Assembly: GCA_027579435.1 (NCBI GenBank)
Contig: JANBPK010000752.1
Location: forward strand, 113,329 to 177,328
Direction: 5' to 3'
Length of the DNA stretch: 64,000 nucleotides
From: Candolleomyces eurysporus
Taxonomy: Eukaryota; Basidiomycota; Agaricomycetes; Agaricales; Psathyrellaceae
A program made the translations under genes and the position numbers. Under the pieces are notes generated by a model. The model saw nothing but the letters and a program-made list of their open reading frames with translations. It made no database searches and was not told the origin of the DNA. Positions 12,226 to 25,358 of this stretch are shown here, piece after piece; position 1 is the first letter of the stretch; each line of letters begins with the position of its first letter.

Positions 12226-15200
12226 ATGTCGTCCACAGGTGACAAGAAACGCACGCCAAAGCGTCTTTTTTCTTTTGATAATATCAAGACTCCAGGCTCT
12301 AGACGTTCCTCGTCCGAAGGTGGTGATGGCGAACCTGTGAAACACGCCCGTGGATTGTCGAGAGCGGCCAATCTGACGGAGGTTAGAGAACGTGACGACG
12401 ATGAAGACGCTACAACCATACGGACAGTGTCGCCAGTCCAAGACCCGTTTGCTTCACGGCCTGGGACGCCAACGGCACGATCAAGCTCTAGGGCTTCTTC
12501 AAGACCGAAGACTCCTGATGGTGGTCGTCTATCTTCAGCCAAACGGTGGGATACGATAAGGCACCATGTTATTCCAATTTCAAGACCTTCGTCGCCCTCG
12601 ACCCACGCCTCTCGACCTTCGACCTCGTCCTTGGCTTCTCCTCGGTCATCGACCCCCAAGCTTTCACGTTTTCCTCGACTCGCCTTTCGGCAGGTTGTAG
12701 ACCATGCAAAGGAAGCAAACGATGCGCGTAAATTTGCGGAGGAGGTTTTGAGGACGTGTCAGGGCATTCGTTATCCAATGGACGGGTCGAAAAGCAAGCC
12801 CGACAAGGACAATCAATCGACTATTGGCGGGTCGTCGATGTACCTCCCCTTTATGTCTACGACGACTGTAAACAGCGGAAGCTCCACAATGAACGCTACA
12901 GGTGCATCCAAGAAAAACGATCCCAAAAGGCCCATGTCTCAATCATCCCAGTCCATGCTTACCCCGGCCAAAGCGGTCACATCACTGAGGGCCTTGCACC
13001 AGATACTATTTCACCATTCCGCACCTCCTTCGGACTCCCTCATCGTTCCCGCTTACTTACCTCACGAAACCCATGTCCTTTCCGCCCTCCTGGCCCCATT
13101 TCAAGCACCTAGCGCGTCTGGGAAGTGGGAGGAAGAACGAGCCTTCGCTGTCGAAACCTTCGAGCTGTTGATCAAGGGCTGGCTACCCAAGGATGAAGTG
13201 AGTCGCTAAACAGATTCGTCATCTCGTTATACTAACAAGAAAACTAGGCAGCAAGTGTTGACCGGTGTATCTGGTGCTGTAAAGCAGCCTTGACTCCTCC
13301 ATCCCCTAACCGGGGTCGAATCTTAGTATCTCTGAAACGCCTTCTCGTTCCTGGAGATCGCAACCGGTTCTTGATCTCGCCCGGCGCCTTCCAAAGTATA
13401 TCACACAGTTTGTGCATCCTTCAAGCATTTCTCCATTCCCCGACTGCGGCCGCGAATCCAGGGGAGACTGGAGTGCTGAGGGAAGTTGTTGAGCAATATC
13501 TGTCCGGATCCTATGGCGAAATAAACGAATCGCAGGTAGAGGAAGAGTACGGTGTTGTATGGTTGCCGGAGGACTCTAAAACAGGGTTGAAGAAGGTCAT
13601 GTTCCTTGAAGCATTGGTTAGGTGCATAGAACATGGTTCGCTCTCGGCCAGAGTATGGCTACTACTGAACTTCGCTGAGGTAGGCTTCAATCAAGTGTTT
13701 TCTTTTATGAAGAATCTAACTATCATTATTTAGGAGAATTGGGTCTCTCTTCAAGGACGGACGACACGCACACCGCTGCAAAACGCTATCCGTTCTCGGA
13801 TATTGAATACTTTTTGTCGGGCGGCTCATGCCCTCCTACGGGCCGTAAATTTGGAAGGCGGGGAACGCTATGCACTGTCTCAACAAATTATTGCTCTGCT
13901 TCAAACTCGCGTTATTCCAGAAGCGGCACTGCTGGATCAAACGCTCGCTCTTGATGTGCGTGGCGCCATCGTCAAGGTCGCTGTTGAATGCCTTTTCTTG
14001 CAAGATTTGAAGGAAGCTATCCGATGGGCTGTCACTAATATCTGCCAATGGCTTCAAAGTGAAGATCCGTTGTGGAAGAGTAGTCTTGAAAAGCATTTCC
14101 AGAAATTGGTGCGTCTGCCTCGCAACTGTCTCCTCTCCTTGCTCTGACAGTGATTATAGATATCAGACTGTCCCTGGGATCTCATGCCAACACTATTTTC
14201 TTCCATTACCCAGCACATCCCCGATCCACATCGCAAAACCGTCGTTTCCGTCGCCTTACCGCTTCTAAACGATGTCAGAGAATCCTTGCTTCTACGTCTG
14301 AAAGAGTATCTAACTGTTCTTAAAACAGCGTATGATTAACGACCCCCCTCAAGACAAGAACCCAAATCTTCAGAATATCCTCAGCGCACTATCTCGCCTC
14401 TATCCGCCAGTCTTCTTCAAACCCCTTTTCCAGTGTGCAGTCTCAACCAAAGAGTTCACTGTCATCAACCACCTATGCATATTGACGATCCATTCCCATT
14501 ATATCGACGATTTTTGGTTACGCGACACCGAAATGGTGGCGATGGCTCTGCAAAGTGATACGGGCGCGCCGAAGGAAAGCACTTCCTGGTCATCAGCTAA
14601 CGTCCCTTGGACCACCGCCAGGCTGGGGCAATCCGTTCTTATGGTTGAACTCATTGGTCGATTGCAGGCCATTCGACGGCTGAAGGAGTCTTCGTCTGTA
14701 AGTTATTATATAGTAAAAGCTTGGCTCCTTACTGACGGGTTCTCCCCTTGTAGATTTCAGAGTCTTCGCTTGTTGCCATCACCAAGTTCATCTTAACTCT
14801 GGAGAGTCGTCTGTCTATCCTTATTGAATCCAAGGTGCGTGTCACTCAAACTTCTCAGTTTCGTATACGTATACTGACCGCCCTCCTAGGAGAAGAAGGC
14901 TTTGATCGCACCGTCTCAGAGGATGCTGCTTTGTATGCTCTTCCGCGAATTTCGATTACTCACTCGGTCTTTGAAGTCGTACGTCAACAAATCATCGTGT
15001 CAGTTGCTTTTGTATCTGACCGCTTGACTGCTCCCAGTGCTGCGTGGCTTCAGCGAATTATCAGTTGGTTTGCCGAGTTCTACGTTGAAGAAGACTTGTC
15101 CGGTGATTTGGAGCAAGAGGTGCTTGAAGCAATGGAACGTATACACGGCCTGTACGCTGCAGCTCAGAGTGGTGCTAGACAGACTCAGCAGAAGGTTTTT

Positions 15201-18200
15201 ATGATTTATTTTTGTTTACGTTGGCGTGTCACGCTTACCGAACCTCTACAGCGTCGTAGCACGATGGTTCTCCCAACGTCACCTCGCGAGGCGCAGCCAA
15301 CCGAGAAAGCTTCTTCAGTGCCCGGATTGCTCGACCTTGCCGGTTTGCTCGAACAACGTAAATCGTTGCTTGATGGCCTCTTGAAAGGATTCCCGTCCAA
15401 GGCATTGAAGCTTTTCGTTGCTATATCTCCCATGCTAAGTGAGGATGACTATCGACGTATCACACCAATTATGTGGGAGAGCGGACTCAAGGCAAATCTA
15501 GATGCTGGGGTAACTGGATCGGTGAGTACAGCATAGGGCGACATCAGAACCGTTTGTTCAAAGATATTGCAGGCATGCTTTCTTTTAATGCAATGTGCCG
15601 AGAAGATGTCAGTAGAAACGCTTGCACTTATCGAAGTAGATTTACGAAGGTCCGTCTTCTCCTATCGACCCTAGTTCACTTCTCTAACCTTGATTGTTAG
15701 CTCGGACGATAGGACGAGATTGGAGGCTGTCCGCAAGATAGGGATTCTCGTTCAATGGCGTTTCCAAATCACCACCCAGAACGTGTTGACTGACCGCACG
15801 CATCGGCCATTCAAGATGGCTCGCATCCCCCTGCCCTTTGTCCCAACGGATATGGGTACAACACTCTATGTGCCGACCGAAGATGCAGAGTCAGGAGAGA
15901 AGAGCGAGGTCCCTGTTGAGCTTAAGAAACAGTTGGCTGAGCTAGGATGGGCGGAGGATGACCAGGGGACTATCGATCCCCAGAAAGTTTGGATCAAGAC
16001 ACCAATATCTCTTCTCCCTATTACCCAGCTGGACAGGATGGACGTCGGGACAGGCTCGAATTTCCTCGATCTTGGTCTGAACCCTGCTGTTGGCAACGCT
16101 CTCCAGCTACCTACGTCTCCTCGCCGCGGTGCTCGAAACCAGAGGGACCCAGAGGAGGTTGGAGTGCTTCGTCGCAATTCAACGTCTGGCGGAACCGTGG
16201 TTTCCCAAAAGCGCCGCGCAATCTTCGTCCCACCTTTGTCCACCATTTTCATCTGTTTGACAAGATTGCTCCATGATCCCAACTTCATCATTGCATCTGC
16301 CACCCGGTCCCTCCTGCTCGACCTCATGCGGAACGACCCATCCCTCCTAACACGACCAATCATGGACACTTTCGCGGGCGAACTCAAGGATATCGAAAAG
16401 GCCATCACCACTCTCTCAAGCTTCCTCCATGTCCACCAACTCCTCCCACCCCCGATGACCCATACAATCTTCAACCATCTCATGGGATTTTTGAAGTATT
16501 CAGCCCGGCAGCTCGACATGCCTGAAACATTGCGGGAGTTTGGGTTAACTCTTTCGGCTCTTGCGGTCACTGTCACTCAGGTCAGCGGGATGAGCTTTCG
16601 GGAAATTCGGCGTTCAAAAACCGATACATTCGTGCTTCCTTCTGGAGCCTTGTGGTTTCCAACCTCCGCTCCCAAAGGCCCCATGTTCCCTCGTGGTATA
16701 GACGACTTTGCCAACCCTTTCGAAGATGTCAGCTCGAAAATCATGGGTCTTGCCGTCGTTCGCACCTCCCAAAACTTGCTGTTCTTCTCCCTTCTCAAGC
16801 GAAATGGCCAAGAGGTGAACATGATTCGGAAGAGTATGAGTCGTCTCGTGTTGCCCTCTCTATCGCCAGAAACGACGGAGGCCAGGGCCGTGGAGTTGAA
16901 GGAAATGATTCCCGGGAAACAGGAGCATTTGGTCCAGCATGAGTCAACAATCGACACGCTCTCGCTGGCCCTGGCAAGGAGCCATTTGTTGCTGCTCGCT
17001 CAGATGTTCAGATCTATGTCCCGACATCTCAGTGATCGCAATGAGCTTGCTATCATGGTCGATGGTGTGAATCGCATCTTGTGCACCCATGGCCAGGACA
17101 TTGGCGTTGTTGGGCATTCTTTAATTGGTGAGTCAGTTCTCAGATACAAATACGTGAACAAGGTCTAATGAGTCGCACCAGCCTTAATGGTTGCAACCAC
17201 TCGCTTCCGGCGATTGTTCACGTCCAGGACAGCGTACACTCTCTTCGTACCCGCTTTGGTCAAGGTCTATGCAGAGTCGCCGGAACACCCAGGCATACGA
17301 CCGGCCATCGAGTATGCAATGAGCAGGTTTTATGCGCTACACAAGGAGTCGTTCCTCTACCAGGCCCTCGGAGCTGTGGGGCAGATGACGATGGTTCCAA
17401 CTCTAGACGAGAAGGCCTTTTCCGAAAACGTTTACACCCTCTTCTTTTCGTTGACGAGGAACGCAGCCGCCGCCGTGGATGCTGCCGGTATCCATAACGT
17501 CAACAAAGTCCAGGAACGCGAGGCCCTTATCGTGGACACGGCCGAGGAGAAACCCCAGACTTTCCTGGCAGTGATGAAGCGAGCGGATTCCCAAGCAAGT
17601 GGGCAACTTTCCATGCTATTCCCAGATGAATATGAAGCAGATCGACTCCGAATGGACAATTTCATCCGTTTGTTCCTCACTGTCATCGCCCACGACCTAT
17701 CCATCGTACGTGCCCAGCACTACCTACGGCTCCTGCGCCTTCTGGCCCCACAACTCTACAATAGTTCGTCTTCGGCCCGGGCCGTGTTGCTTGAAGGGAT
17801 ATCTGCCCTAGGCGGGATGATGCTGAAGGGTCCACCGAAATCCAAAGTAGTAGACGCCGGGAAGGCTGAAGGGGTCTCTACGACCACGGAGAATCAATCC
17901 TTCGACCAGAGTCGGATGCCAAGCGACTTCAAGGCGATGCGATTCGACTACCTACATCTCGTTCTGAGGTTTGGCCTCGCAGGTGGCGATGTACCGCTCA
18001 AGACAGCCCGAAAAGCTATCGAAATTGTCAAGTCCATCCTCAAGGATTCATCCATATCCCCCTTGGCAGGTGGAATCTCATCTACCTTCAATCCTGAAGC
18101 CGACAACAGAGTCCTGTCCGCCTTTCTTTCGGATTTCGTGAAGATGCTCCTGATCCGCGAACAACCTCCCATCACAAAAGCCGTTGTCATCTTCCTCCAA

Positions 18201-20516
18201 GATCTAGCGCCTCTGCTTCATGCGTACATGGTCACTGTTGACTTTACCGGCGTTTTCGACACCATCTACCAATTAACGCTTATACCCATGTATGCGGGCG
18301 ACCCTAGCTTTTCAGAAGTGGTCATTGGAGAGATTTGCACAGCTGGGCTTGCAGCCTGTGAATTGGCGGCATCCGAGAACCAGTACAACCTGCTCTTAGC
18401 CTTACCGTATCGATCAGCCTTTGTCAGGCTTCTGGCAGAATGCGTCTTCCTACAAGGGGGAGATGTTCTGGCCGAAATAGAGAAGCGGACACCGACCTAT
18501 GTGTTCCTGGCAGGCGTCGTGTTTCCTTTGGTCCTCGAATTGAAGACGGAGGCCCAGATTAGTGCGGATGGGTTGAGAACACAGGAGCGGCATCGGACCG
18601 GACTTGCCAAGGCATGGCTTAGGTTGCTCTTCTATGCAATGGGAGCTTGCCAGAAAAGCCTGCTTGGTGACGGCAAAAAGGAAACGGGTGGGGGTGGCCT
18701 GCTGAGTGTTGCAGGGGGCGGGTCGATCCATAGATCGAAATCCCGAGAAAAGAACGCAGACGAGGGAGGCAGCTCGAGACGCAAGAACAGAGGTCAAGGA
18801 ACCAACCTCTCCCACCTTCGGTCGCAAGTCCCGGTATTCGTAATGGGTTTACAAATCCTGAAGGTGATCGTAGTACGGGCAGAACTGGATATATCTTCCT
18901 CTATTTTGGGAATCTGGGAGCGCATTGCCAGTTTCCTCAAGTCGATTCTCGCAGAGGGAGATGCACTGTTCGCTTTGCGTGGAAGGAATTTGGACGCGTC
19001 AGGCGGTTTGAGGAGTGGAAGAGGAAGTGAAGCCCCCTCGCCCTCTGTCTCGCCCTCCGCCTCTCCCAGGACGAGCCTCCATTTAGATCCTGGCTCCGCT
19101 AATACCTACGCGAACCCCGGTATCAACTTCGTGCATTCTCCATCTTCACCATCCTTCCGCCTGTCATCGTTCCCGAACACCATCTCGGCCGGACCGTTGC
19201 AAATACTAAGAAGACCGAGAGTCCTCGACTACATGCTCTGGTCGACTCTCGAATTTCTGTGGGCATACCGTAGTCCGCTGAGGCTCCAACTCCGCCTGTT
19301 GACGACCGAGAAGATGGTCTCGTTGGATACGCAACTCCGTCTCAAAGGGGCAAGTCAAGATGTTCGAACACCGCTGTCGAGCATTCCCGCCTCCCCACGC
19401 ACGCCTCGGAGTAGAAGAGTTTCGTCCATATTCGTGAAAAACAGAGGTGACAGAGGGCACCGCTCGTCCGGGGTATCTCCTGCTGCATCGCCTGATGCTT
19501 CCCCTCTGCTCCTGCCTGCTTCCATCACCCCGTCTCGAGGAAACAATCCCACGCCATTAACTCTGGACACGAACCTCCAATTGCAGACCCCATCAGCATC
19601 CCCCTTTCTCGACGTGCAACAACCAATCTCGATTTCCATGAATCAAAGAAGGCCTGGGTATCAAGTATCTCCTATCACACCCATCGACAGACCGCTGGGA
19701 GTCCCAAAGATTGTTCACCTTGGCCCAGCAAGTCCGTCTGCCTTCCATAATCATCAGGGATATCCCACTTCCCCTAGCGGGATATTAATGTCGAACAGCA
19801 CTGGAAGTAGAGTTAGCACTCTAGGGGTTGGTTTTAAAACTGGTCAAGGGAGTCTCGGTGGTGGACGCAAGAAGGATGGGGGTTCTGGACGCGGTGGAGA
19901 AAATCAGACGACTGGGCGCGATCTTATCCGAAGCACCAAGGTCAAATCAATCAAGCTTGTTGAAGGAACATATCGTCGCATTCGTGGGGTTCAGGCTCTC
20001 ATGGGCTACGACCTCCTGTTGCCATTGCCTCGGGGCCCACCACGTCCCGGGGAAGACGATGATGAAGAAGACGATGAGGTTGTGTTGAAGACGTGGACGA
20101 GAAGCCAAGCACTGACTGCGGTTGGACAAGAAACGAAGGATCTGCTGGAAGAGTTTGAATATTGGATGAATGCAGAACTGGCGCAGGAAGCTGAACAGGA
20201 TGATTCAGACGACGATGAAGGCCTCGAGGGTGCTACTGACGCCGCCGGTCTTAGTATTCAAGTTGTGGACGACTTTGGGATGATTAACACAGCGGGTAGT
20301 CGCGATCAAGGACACTCCGCCGGAGTCGATAGGGGACACGACAGTCGGGAACAGCTGTTGCATCCTCATTCGTACATATCCCGTAGCCCTTCAGGTCAGA
20401 GAAGCTGGGACGGCGATGAAGACGGCAACGAGCGCAGTAGCATCGTTATTGAGGTCGACTCGACCTTCCTCGCCGAATCACCCGTTCCGTTGTCCGCTCC
20501 TCCACGGTTTAGATAA
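12226..20516 (+). CDS. very large helical-repeat protein, probable fungal UNC80-like protein
   Basis: Twelve exons join without a stop to 2565 residues: 12226-13197, 13248-13679, 13734-14108, 14160-14273, 14329-14697, 14754-14834, 14890-14978, 15038-15194, 15252-15521, 15573-15649, 15701-17127 and 17182-20516. Residues 1-150 or so are Ser/Pro/Arg-rich and disordered. The long middle is alpha-helical, HEAT-like, with no catalytic motif. The landmark FLTVIAHDLSIVRAQHYLRL lies in the last exon. The C-terminal 500 residues are again Ser/Pro-rich with an acidic stretch (EDDDEEDDEVV). Size and the landmark region resemble basidiomycete proteins classed with the UNC80 C-terminal family; in animals UNC80 is a scaffold of the NALCN cation channel. 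That assignment rests on my memory of the family. An alternative is an orphan HEAT scaffold. The gene structure is much firmer than the name. Confidence 0.7.
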
Positions 20517-20666
20517 CTTTCTGGCGCTCGATATTATATTTGCGGAAATTCTCTATGTACTGTATACATTCAGTTGGAATCTAATTAAGATATTCAGTAG
20601 CTGAGCGCTCGCACATTATTTGAGTCAATGATGTGTTATGAGTACGGGTGACGGTGCAAAGAGTAA

Positions 20667-22198
20667 TCAAAGATGTGGGATGAATTCAGTCCACTCGACC
20701 GACTGATGACCCGTTTGTGGGAGACTGGCGAAACCGCGTAATGCAATGATGAATAGGATGGCACGGCTAGCGACATAAAGAGGGAGAGAAAGCACGAGAA
20801 AAACCATGGGGAAAAAGGAGAGAAAAAAGTAAAACAGACTATGGACCGGTATTAATTGAACCGCAGGGAGAATGGCGACAGTGAGGGGGGAAAAAGAGAT
20901 GTAGAGGGAGCAAACCCTCCAAATGATACGCTCGGTGGCGGTGGGGAAGGAGAACGACCAGCTGATACAATGGATAGCACCAAACAACGATGCAAGGAGT
21001 GTCATCACCAGTGCAGAAATGTAATAGGTAGTTCCACCGTTTTGTTCTGAGTAGGTATGATAAGCGGGAGTTTGACCAATGGCGAAACACTCGTTGTGGT
21101 CTGCAAGTCCCAGGCCAGTCAATTCGAATAACGGTTCCACAAAATTCTTCCAGCACCACGCAGGAAACCTGGCGACTGGAAATCGGACACGATTAACTCA
21201 AGTTGTACCTGAACCGTAAGGGAAAGACAAACCCGATTTCCACCTTGGGCGGATCTTTTGAGATATCCCTCGGCGCTGCTGGCTTCTGGAGGAAGTCTTA
21301 CCCTGAAATGCGGGTGACTCCTCAGGCTCCCTTTCCCAGTCAATGACATTGAGGTCGACGACAACTGGGCATCGGACGTCAAGAGGTTTATCCCACCAGA
21401 AAAAACACATCACTCCATTGAGTGCGGTATAAGCCAGTGTGATGATTTCTAGTTCGGTGACTGCCAGATTTTGTGCTGCTCTAGCGATGCATTGCACCGT
21501 GAACCACGTCGTCTGAGCGAGAACAATTGACTTCGCTATTGCGTCACTCTTGCTACGGTCGGCGATTTCTTCGTTGGTTATGGTAGACTTGAGAAGGCCT
21601 CGCAGTTTCTCCTGGGCCGCAAGATGCACCCCATCTGCCGGATTTCCGCGTAACAGAATGGCGAGATCGATGTATCGGTGTTTGCCGTTCCAGAAAAAGA
21701 TCAAACCCCCATCTGAAGGAAGTGCCCTCCAATTAGGGTCCATCCATCTCCTAATTTTGTTCACCACAAAGCAAATGATCAGCTTCGTTCTCCTGCATAA
21801 ATATTGATAGGAATCTCGAACCTAGTTGTTTAGCAATTTTGCCGGCACCAAACCACTGGTTGCAGGCGAACATCATCACCACCTCGGGCATGAGCAGCGC
21901 CCACACAAACAACGCCAGCTTCCGTCGAATCCACTGCCATTCAGTAGCCTTGTATCCACAGATATTCGGATGCACCGTGAACCAGGTGCAGAGCAGGATT
22001 GTGGATAGGCAGCTCATGATTATCTGCGTTGTTGATCTGTAGTTAGTTATGTAGATGTACTCAATACCACCCTCCGAGTGAGTCGGGGTTGCAAGTTGGC
22101 AAGGAGAGCCAAACACACCGCCATAGAGGGAGTGGGCGGCGAGAAGAGCAAAAAGTGAACGGAGGGAGAGTTGAAAGGAAAGTGAATGCGGCGATACT
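20667..22198 (-). CDS. fungal multi-pass membrane protein with signal peptide; one-base frameshift; start uncertain
   Basis: Reading leftwards, a signal-peptide-like stretch (SLRSLFALLAAHSLYGGVFG) leads to TTQIIMSCLSTILLCTWFTV, VHPNICGYKATEWQW and VVMMFACNQWFGAGKIAKQL. After a 72-base intron come GDGWTLIGGHFLQMG and, one base out of phase, GLIFFWNGKHRYIDL. The conserved HFLQMGG step is broken at a run of five G (plus strand 21706-21710); six would restore it. Then come WFTVQCIARAAQNLAVTELE, FFWWDKPLDV, an intron and a C-terminal part with SFPTATERIIWRVCSLYISF and the end VEWTEFIPHL (stop 20667-20669). This order fits a large Agaricomycete family of unknown function. No in-frame ATG precedes the signal peptide before the stop near 22199, so either a short upstream exon or another small error is hidden there. 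Confidence 0.65.
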
Positions 22199-22683
22199 TA
22201 TGGGCGTAGTGTAATAGGCTTCTATCATGATATGCATCTCGTTTCAAGAATAATACCTGGCGCAGAGTCTTAGACGCCCTTGACACTCGGTTCCTGTCGA
22301 GAGCTTGAGCAGCGCATGTTTCCACAATCACCGCTGGCGAATACAAGTCGTCCAAGTATTCCAAAGGTCTCTAGGTTTTTAATGGGTTGGTACTGGTCAA
22401 GGAGTCAATCGAAAGGTCACCGGTAGCCGGAAGAACATACCTTTTTGGCATTTCAGTATCCCAAGTCGCACGATGCCCATTTTTGGTCTCCACAGCAAAC
22501 AAGCTGCTTTGGTTGCGGATGTTGGAAACCCTGTGCAAGTGAGGGACCCACCTCACCGTCCAGGCGTAGATGGCAACGAACGTTAGCTTCATAAGAATCC
22601 AAACTTGTGGCATTAAGATAATTTGTAGTGACTAGACTATTCCGGGTAAAAGCAAGACCTCAGTTCGTCAATACCTGCCAAAC
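22199..22683. other. spacer with one unassigned minus-strand open frame
   Basis: A minus-strand frame at 22371-22613 (MPQVWILMKLTFVAIYAWTV at its start) has one hydrophobic segment. It fits neither neighbour by splice phase, and no domain is recognised. It could be a missing first exon of the membrane gene to its left, but I could not join it. Confidence 0.2.
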
Positions 22684-24304
22684 TCAGAGCCCAAGTACAA
22701 CTTGCGAGGCGGTCACAAACAATCCAGTCAAACCAAGGACAGCCAGCTGCCACTTGCCACCTTCAACACCAAGAAGGTTCATACCCCTCCCGACGCCGTT
22801 CAAATCCGTGGAGCGGTTGGTATAGGCGAGAGCTGGCGTGCCATTGGTTCCGTTGCCGGTGTAGACATACGATGTGATGTTGGCTGCCGTGCTGTTGGAC
22901 GAAGAGACCAAAGAGGGTAGGTTGCTGCATTTGACGCTGACCGATTTGACGAGGATATAAAATTGGCCTGCATCCTTGTAGTCGGGGTGGTTCCAATCGA
23001 TCATGCCTCCTGCCCACTCCACGGTGCCTGCGGCAGAGCCGGGGATACCAGCCGGCCAGATGCTATTGGGAGATGGGATGATTAGAGGTTGTGAGGAGCG
23101 AATGAGCGAGGGTAACGTACGAAAGCTGAATGCGAGATGGGGTGGTTGGATAGCGGACGATGCCTGTGGCAGGGTCGATGGTGTCCGATCGTTTGATGGT
23201 GCGAACGACCTTGCCGTCAATGGCCCAGGAGAGGGTATCCGGCTGCCAATCAATCTAGGAATGATAGCGGTTAAACTATTGCACGGCGGGCAAAGGGTAA
23301 TACGTCAACTTACGGTGAAATCATGGTAGTTTGAATAGGTATCGGAAAGTTCACCATGGACACCTCCGTTGTGCTTCTCGGCTAGAAAGGATAATCAGCT
23401 CGAAAAGCTAGAAGCAATATTTGTAAAACACATACGGATGAATCCTTGCCAGAAGTAATTGCTTTGTCCCTCGGTAGTCGCACTGCCGGCGAACTCCCAA
23501 TCAATCTCATCCTTGATGTCACTCATCGTAATGAACGCGGTGATGACGCCGTTCCAGCGACTGGTCTTGACTGTATCATCCGAAGACCTCTAATTAGTTC
23601 TGATATCAACTAACACGATAGCTATACGACTTACGCCTGGCGGTGATGGTTCCGTAGTGGACATAACGCGTTGAGGAAATCTTAGTTCCGCCGTTCTTCT
23701 CTGTCAGGGTCAAGGCCAGCTCTCCACCAGTGCTGTTGGTGTTGAAGATTTTGCCCTGATCAAGCACCCAGTCTGCACAGGATTCAGCCCTCCAAGTTTA
23801 TCAGAGTATACGTAAATGACATACCGTACTCTGTTGCATCACCCTCGAAGTATGTCGCGTTGCTGAGGATGCGAGAGTTATCGCTGAATACGTACTACGC
23901 CAAGGCACTGAGTAGGCGAAGACAGATTGCCAAGTGATGCTCTTACCTCGGCATCCTTGCAAACAGGAGCGGGCTTGCAAGAGTCCAGGGATCGAGACGA
24001 GAAGGGGTTGCAGCCACCAAGACAGAACTGTAAAGGTGGATTTGCGCGTTGGTACTACTCATTCATCAAACGCTCCAAGAATAGACACGACTTACGTGAC
24101 CCTTGCCACAGAAACCGTATTCGCTGCAGCACGGGGCTGAGAGAGGGCATGGGCTCGTCACATTGCTGGCGAACAAATTGTGAAGTGAGAACCACGTCTA
24201 CAACGCATGAGGGCCGCTTGGACGTACCATGACGTCGCCTTAACGCCCTCTCCTGCAAGGATTGCGACCAACAAGGGCAATCCAACTGATATAACGGACA
24301 ACAT
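22684..24304 (-). CDS. GH16 cell-wall transglycosylase, CRH type (chitin to beta-glucan cross-linking)
   Basis: The start MLSVISVGLPLLVAILAGEG is a signal peptide. A Cys-rich exon CPLSAPCCSEYGFCGKG follows, as in CRH1/UTR2 proteins, then LGGCNPFSSRSLDSC, VFEGDAT-like and WVLDQGKIFNTN segments. The catalytic motif DEIDWEF lies at about 23488-23508 with both Glu and the Asp of the GH16 signature. Downstream come HDFTVDWQPDTLSWAIDGK, SIWPAGIPGSAAGTVEWAGG and MIDWNHPDYKDAG, typical of this subfamily. The last 25 residues are hydrophobic (LAVLGLTGLFVTASQVVLGL) after a Ser/Thr/Asn-rich linker, so a GPI anchor or membrane tail is likely. Several short introns interrupt the gene. The known role of the family is transfer of chitin chains onto beta-1,3/1,6-glucan in the growing wall. 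The stop is at 22684-22686. Confidence 0.88.
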
Positions 24305-25358
24305 TGATTTAAAGTGGAGTATTCCTCCGTAAAGGGTATAGCTGCAACAAACCCTCCGTCAGACCCGCAACTCTAGAAGGAGCTCGATTATCACATACCG
24401 ACTTGTGTNGGGGGGGATTTTCCGTGTTCGTCGACCTGTAACGAATTACGGCTACAACAACAGCAAAAAAGAATGTGTTGAGAGAGCGAGTGTCGGGGTA
24501 ACCAATCAGACTAGGAAACGCGGTGGTGGGTGTTGGACGGAAAGTGGTGAGTGGTCGGAAAACGTCGAATTGTTGGCTGGGAAACATGAATTTCTTGGCC
24601 GACCGTTTTGGCAGTTCTGCCCCTGTTTTGCCATGTGGCATCCTGGCTAAGCGCCCTTGTGGGACAGATCATGGAGTTGAGTGAGCCATAAAGGGCTGCT
24701 CAATTCTAGTACTGTTAGTAGTTTGCACACACCGGAACCTTCTTACAGACCAACGGGACCGAATTTCCCCAGACTACAAAGCGGTAGTAATTTCTGGAGA
24801 CGGCGGGTAGAATTGCAACGGGAGAAAGAATCACTAGTATTACCTACTACCTGGACTTCGCAGGAAGATTTCGAGAAGTACTTATCAAAAAGGGATTCCT
24901 GGGGTGAATCACTACGGCCTGGGGTGAATAAACCCAAACTAAGACGCAGGTGCCCACTATCGTAAGACGCCGTAAACGCTTGCCCAGGATACCCGAAGAC
25001 CTCTTGGAGCCCTTGGCAATACTCTTGGAGCTGCAATGCTTTGCGGTGTACGAGAGTCCACTTACTATTTGACTGATCCTGTCAGAATGATGCGAGGATC
25101 TTGAGCTTGCTCAGCTGTGGCGCACCGAAATCACCTAGCGTAAAAGTATGGAGTCAGGATGGGTATACATGGTGTACTAATATGACTAGTGGATTATGAG
25201 TGTACAAACAAAACAAAGTCCCAGGGAAAAAACAATGTACGACAGCAGCAATATCCAACATTGACCTAAACTGAACTTGTCCTAGAAGATGTGGAAATGA
25301 AGTCGGAGCCAGTGTATGCCAGTCCGGACACGACGGAGACGGAGCAGTCACTTAAGGT
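24305..25358. other. intergenic, no supported gene
   Basis: Contains the 5' flank of the GH16 gene, an N at 24409 before a run of G, and a 285-base plus-strand open frame (24681-24965) without recognisable features. It also holds the 3' flank of the carbonic anhydrase gene. Confidence 0.4.
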
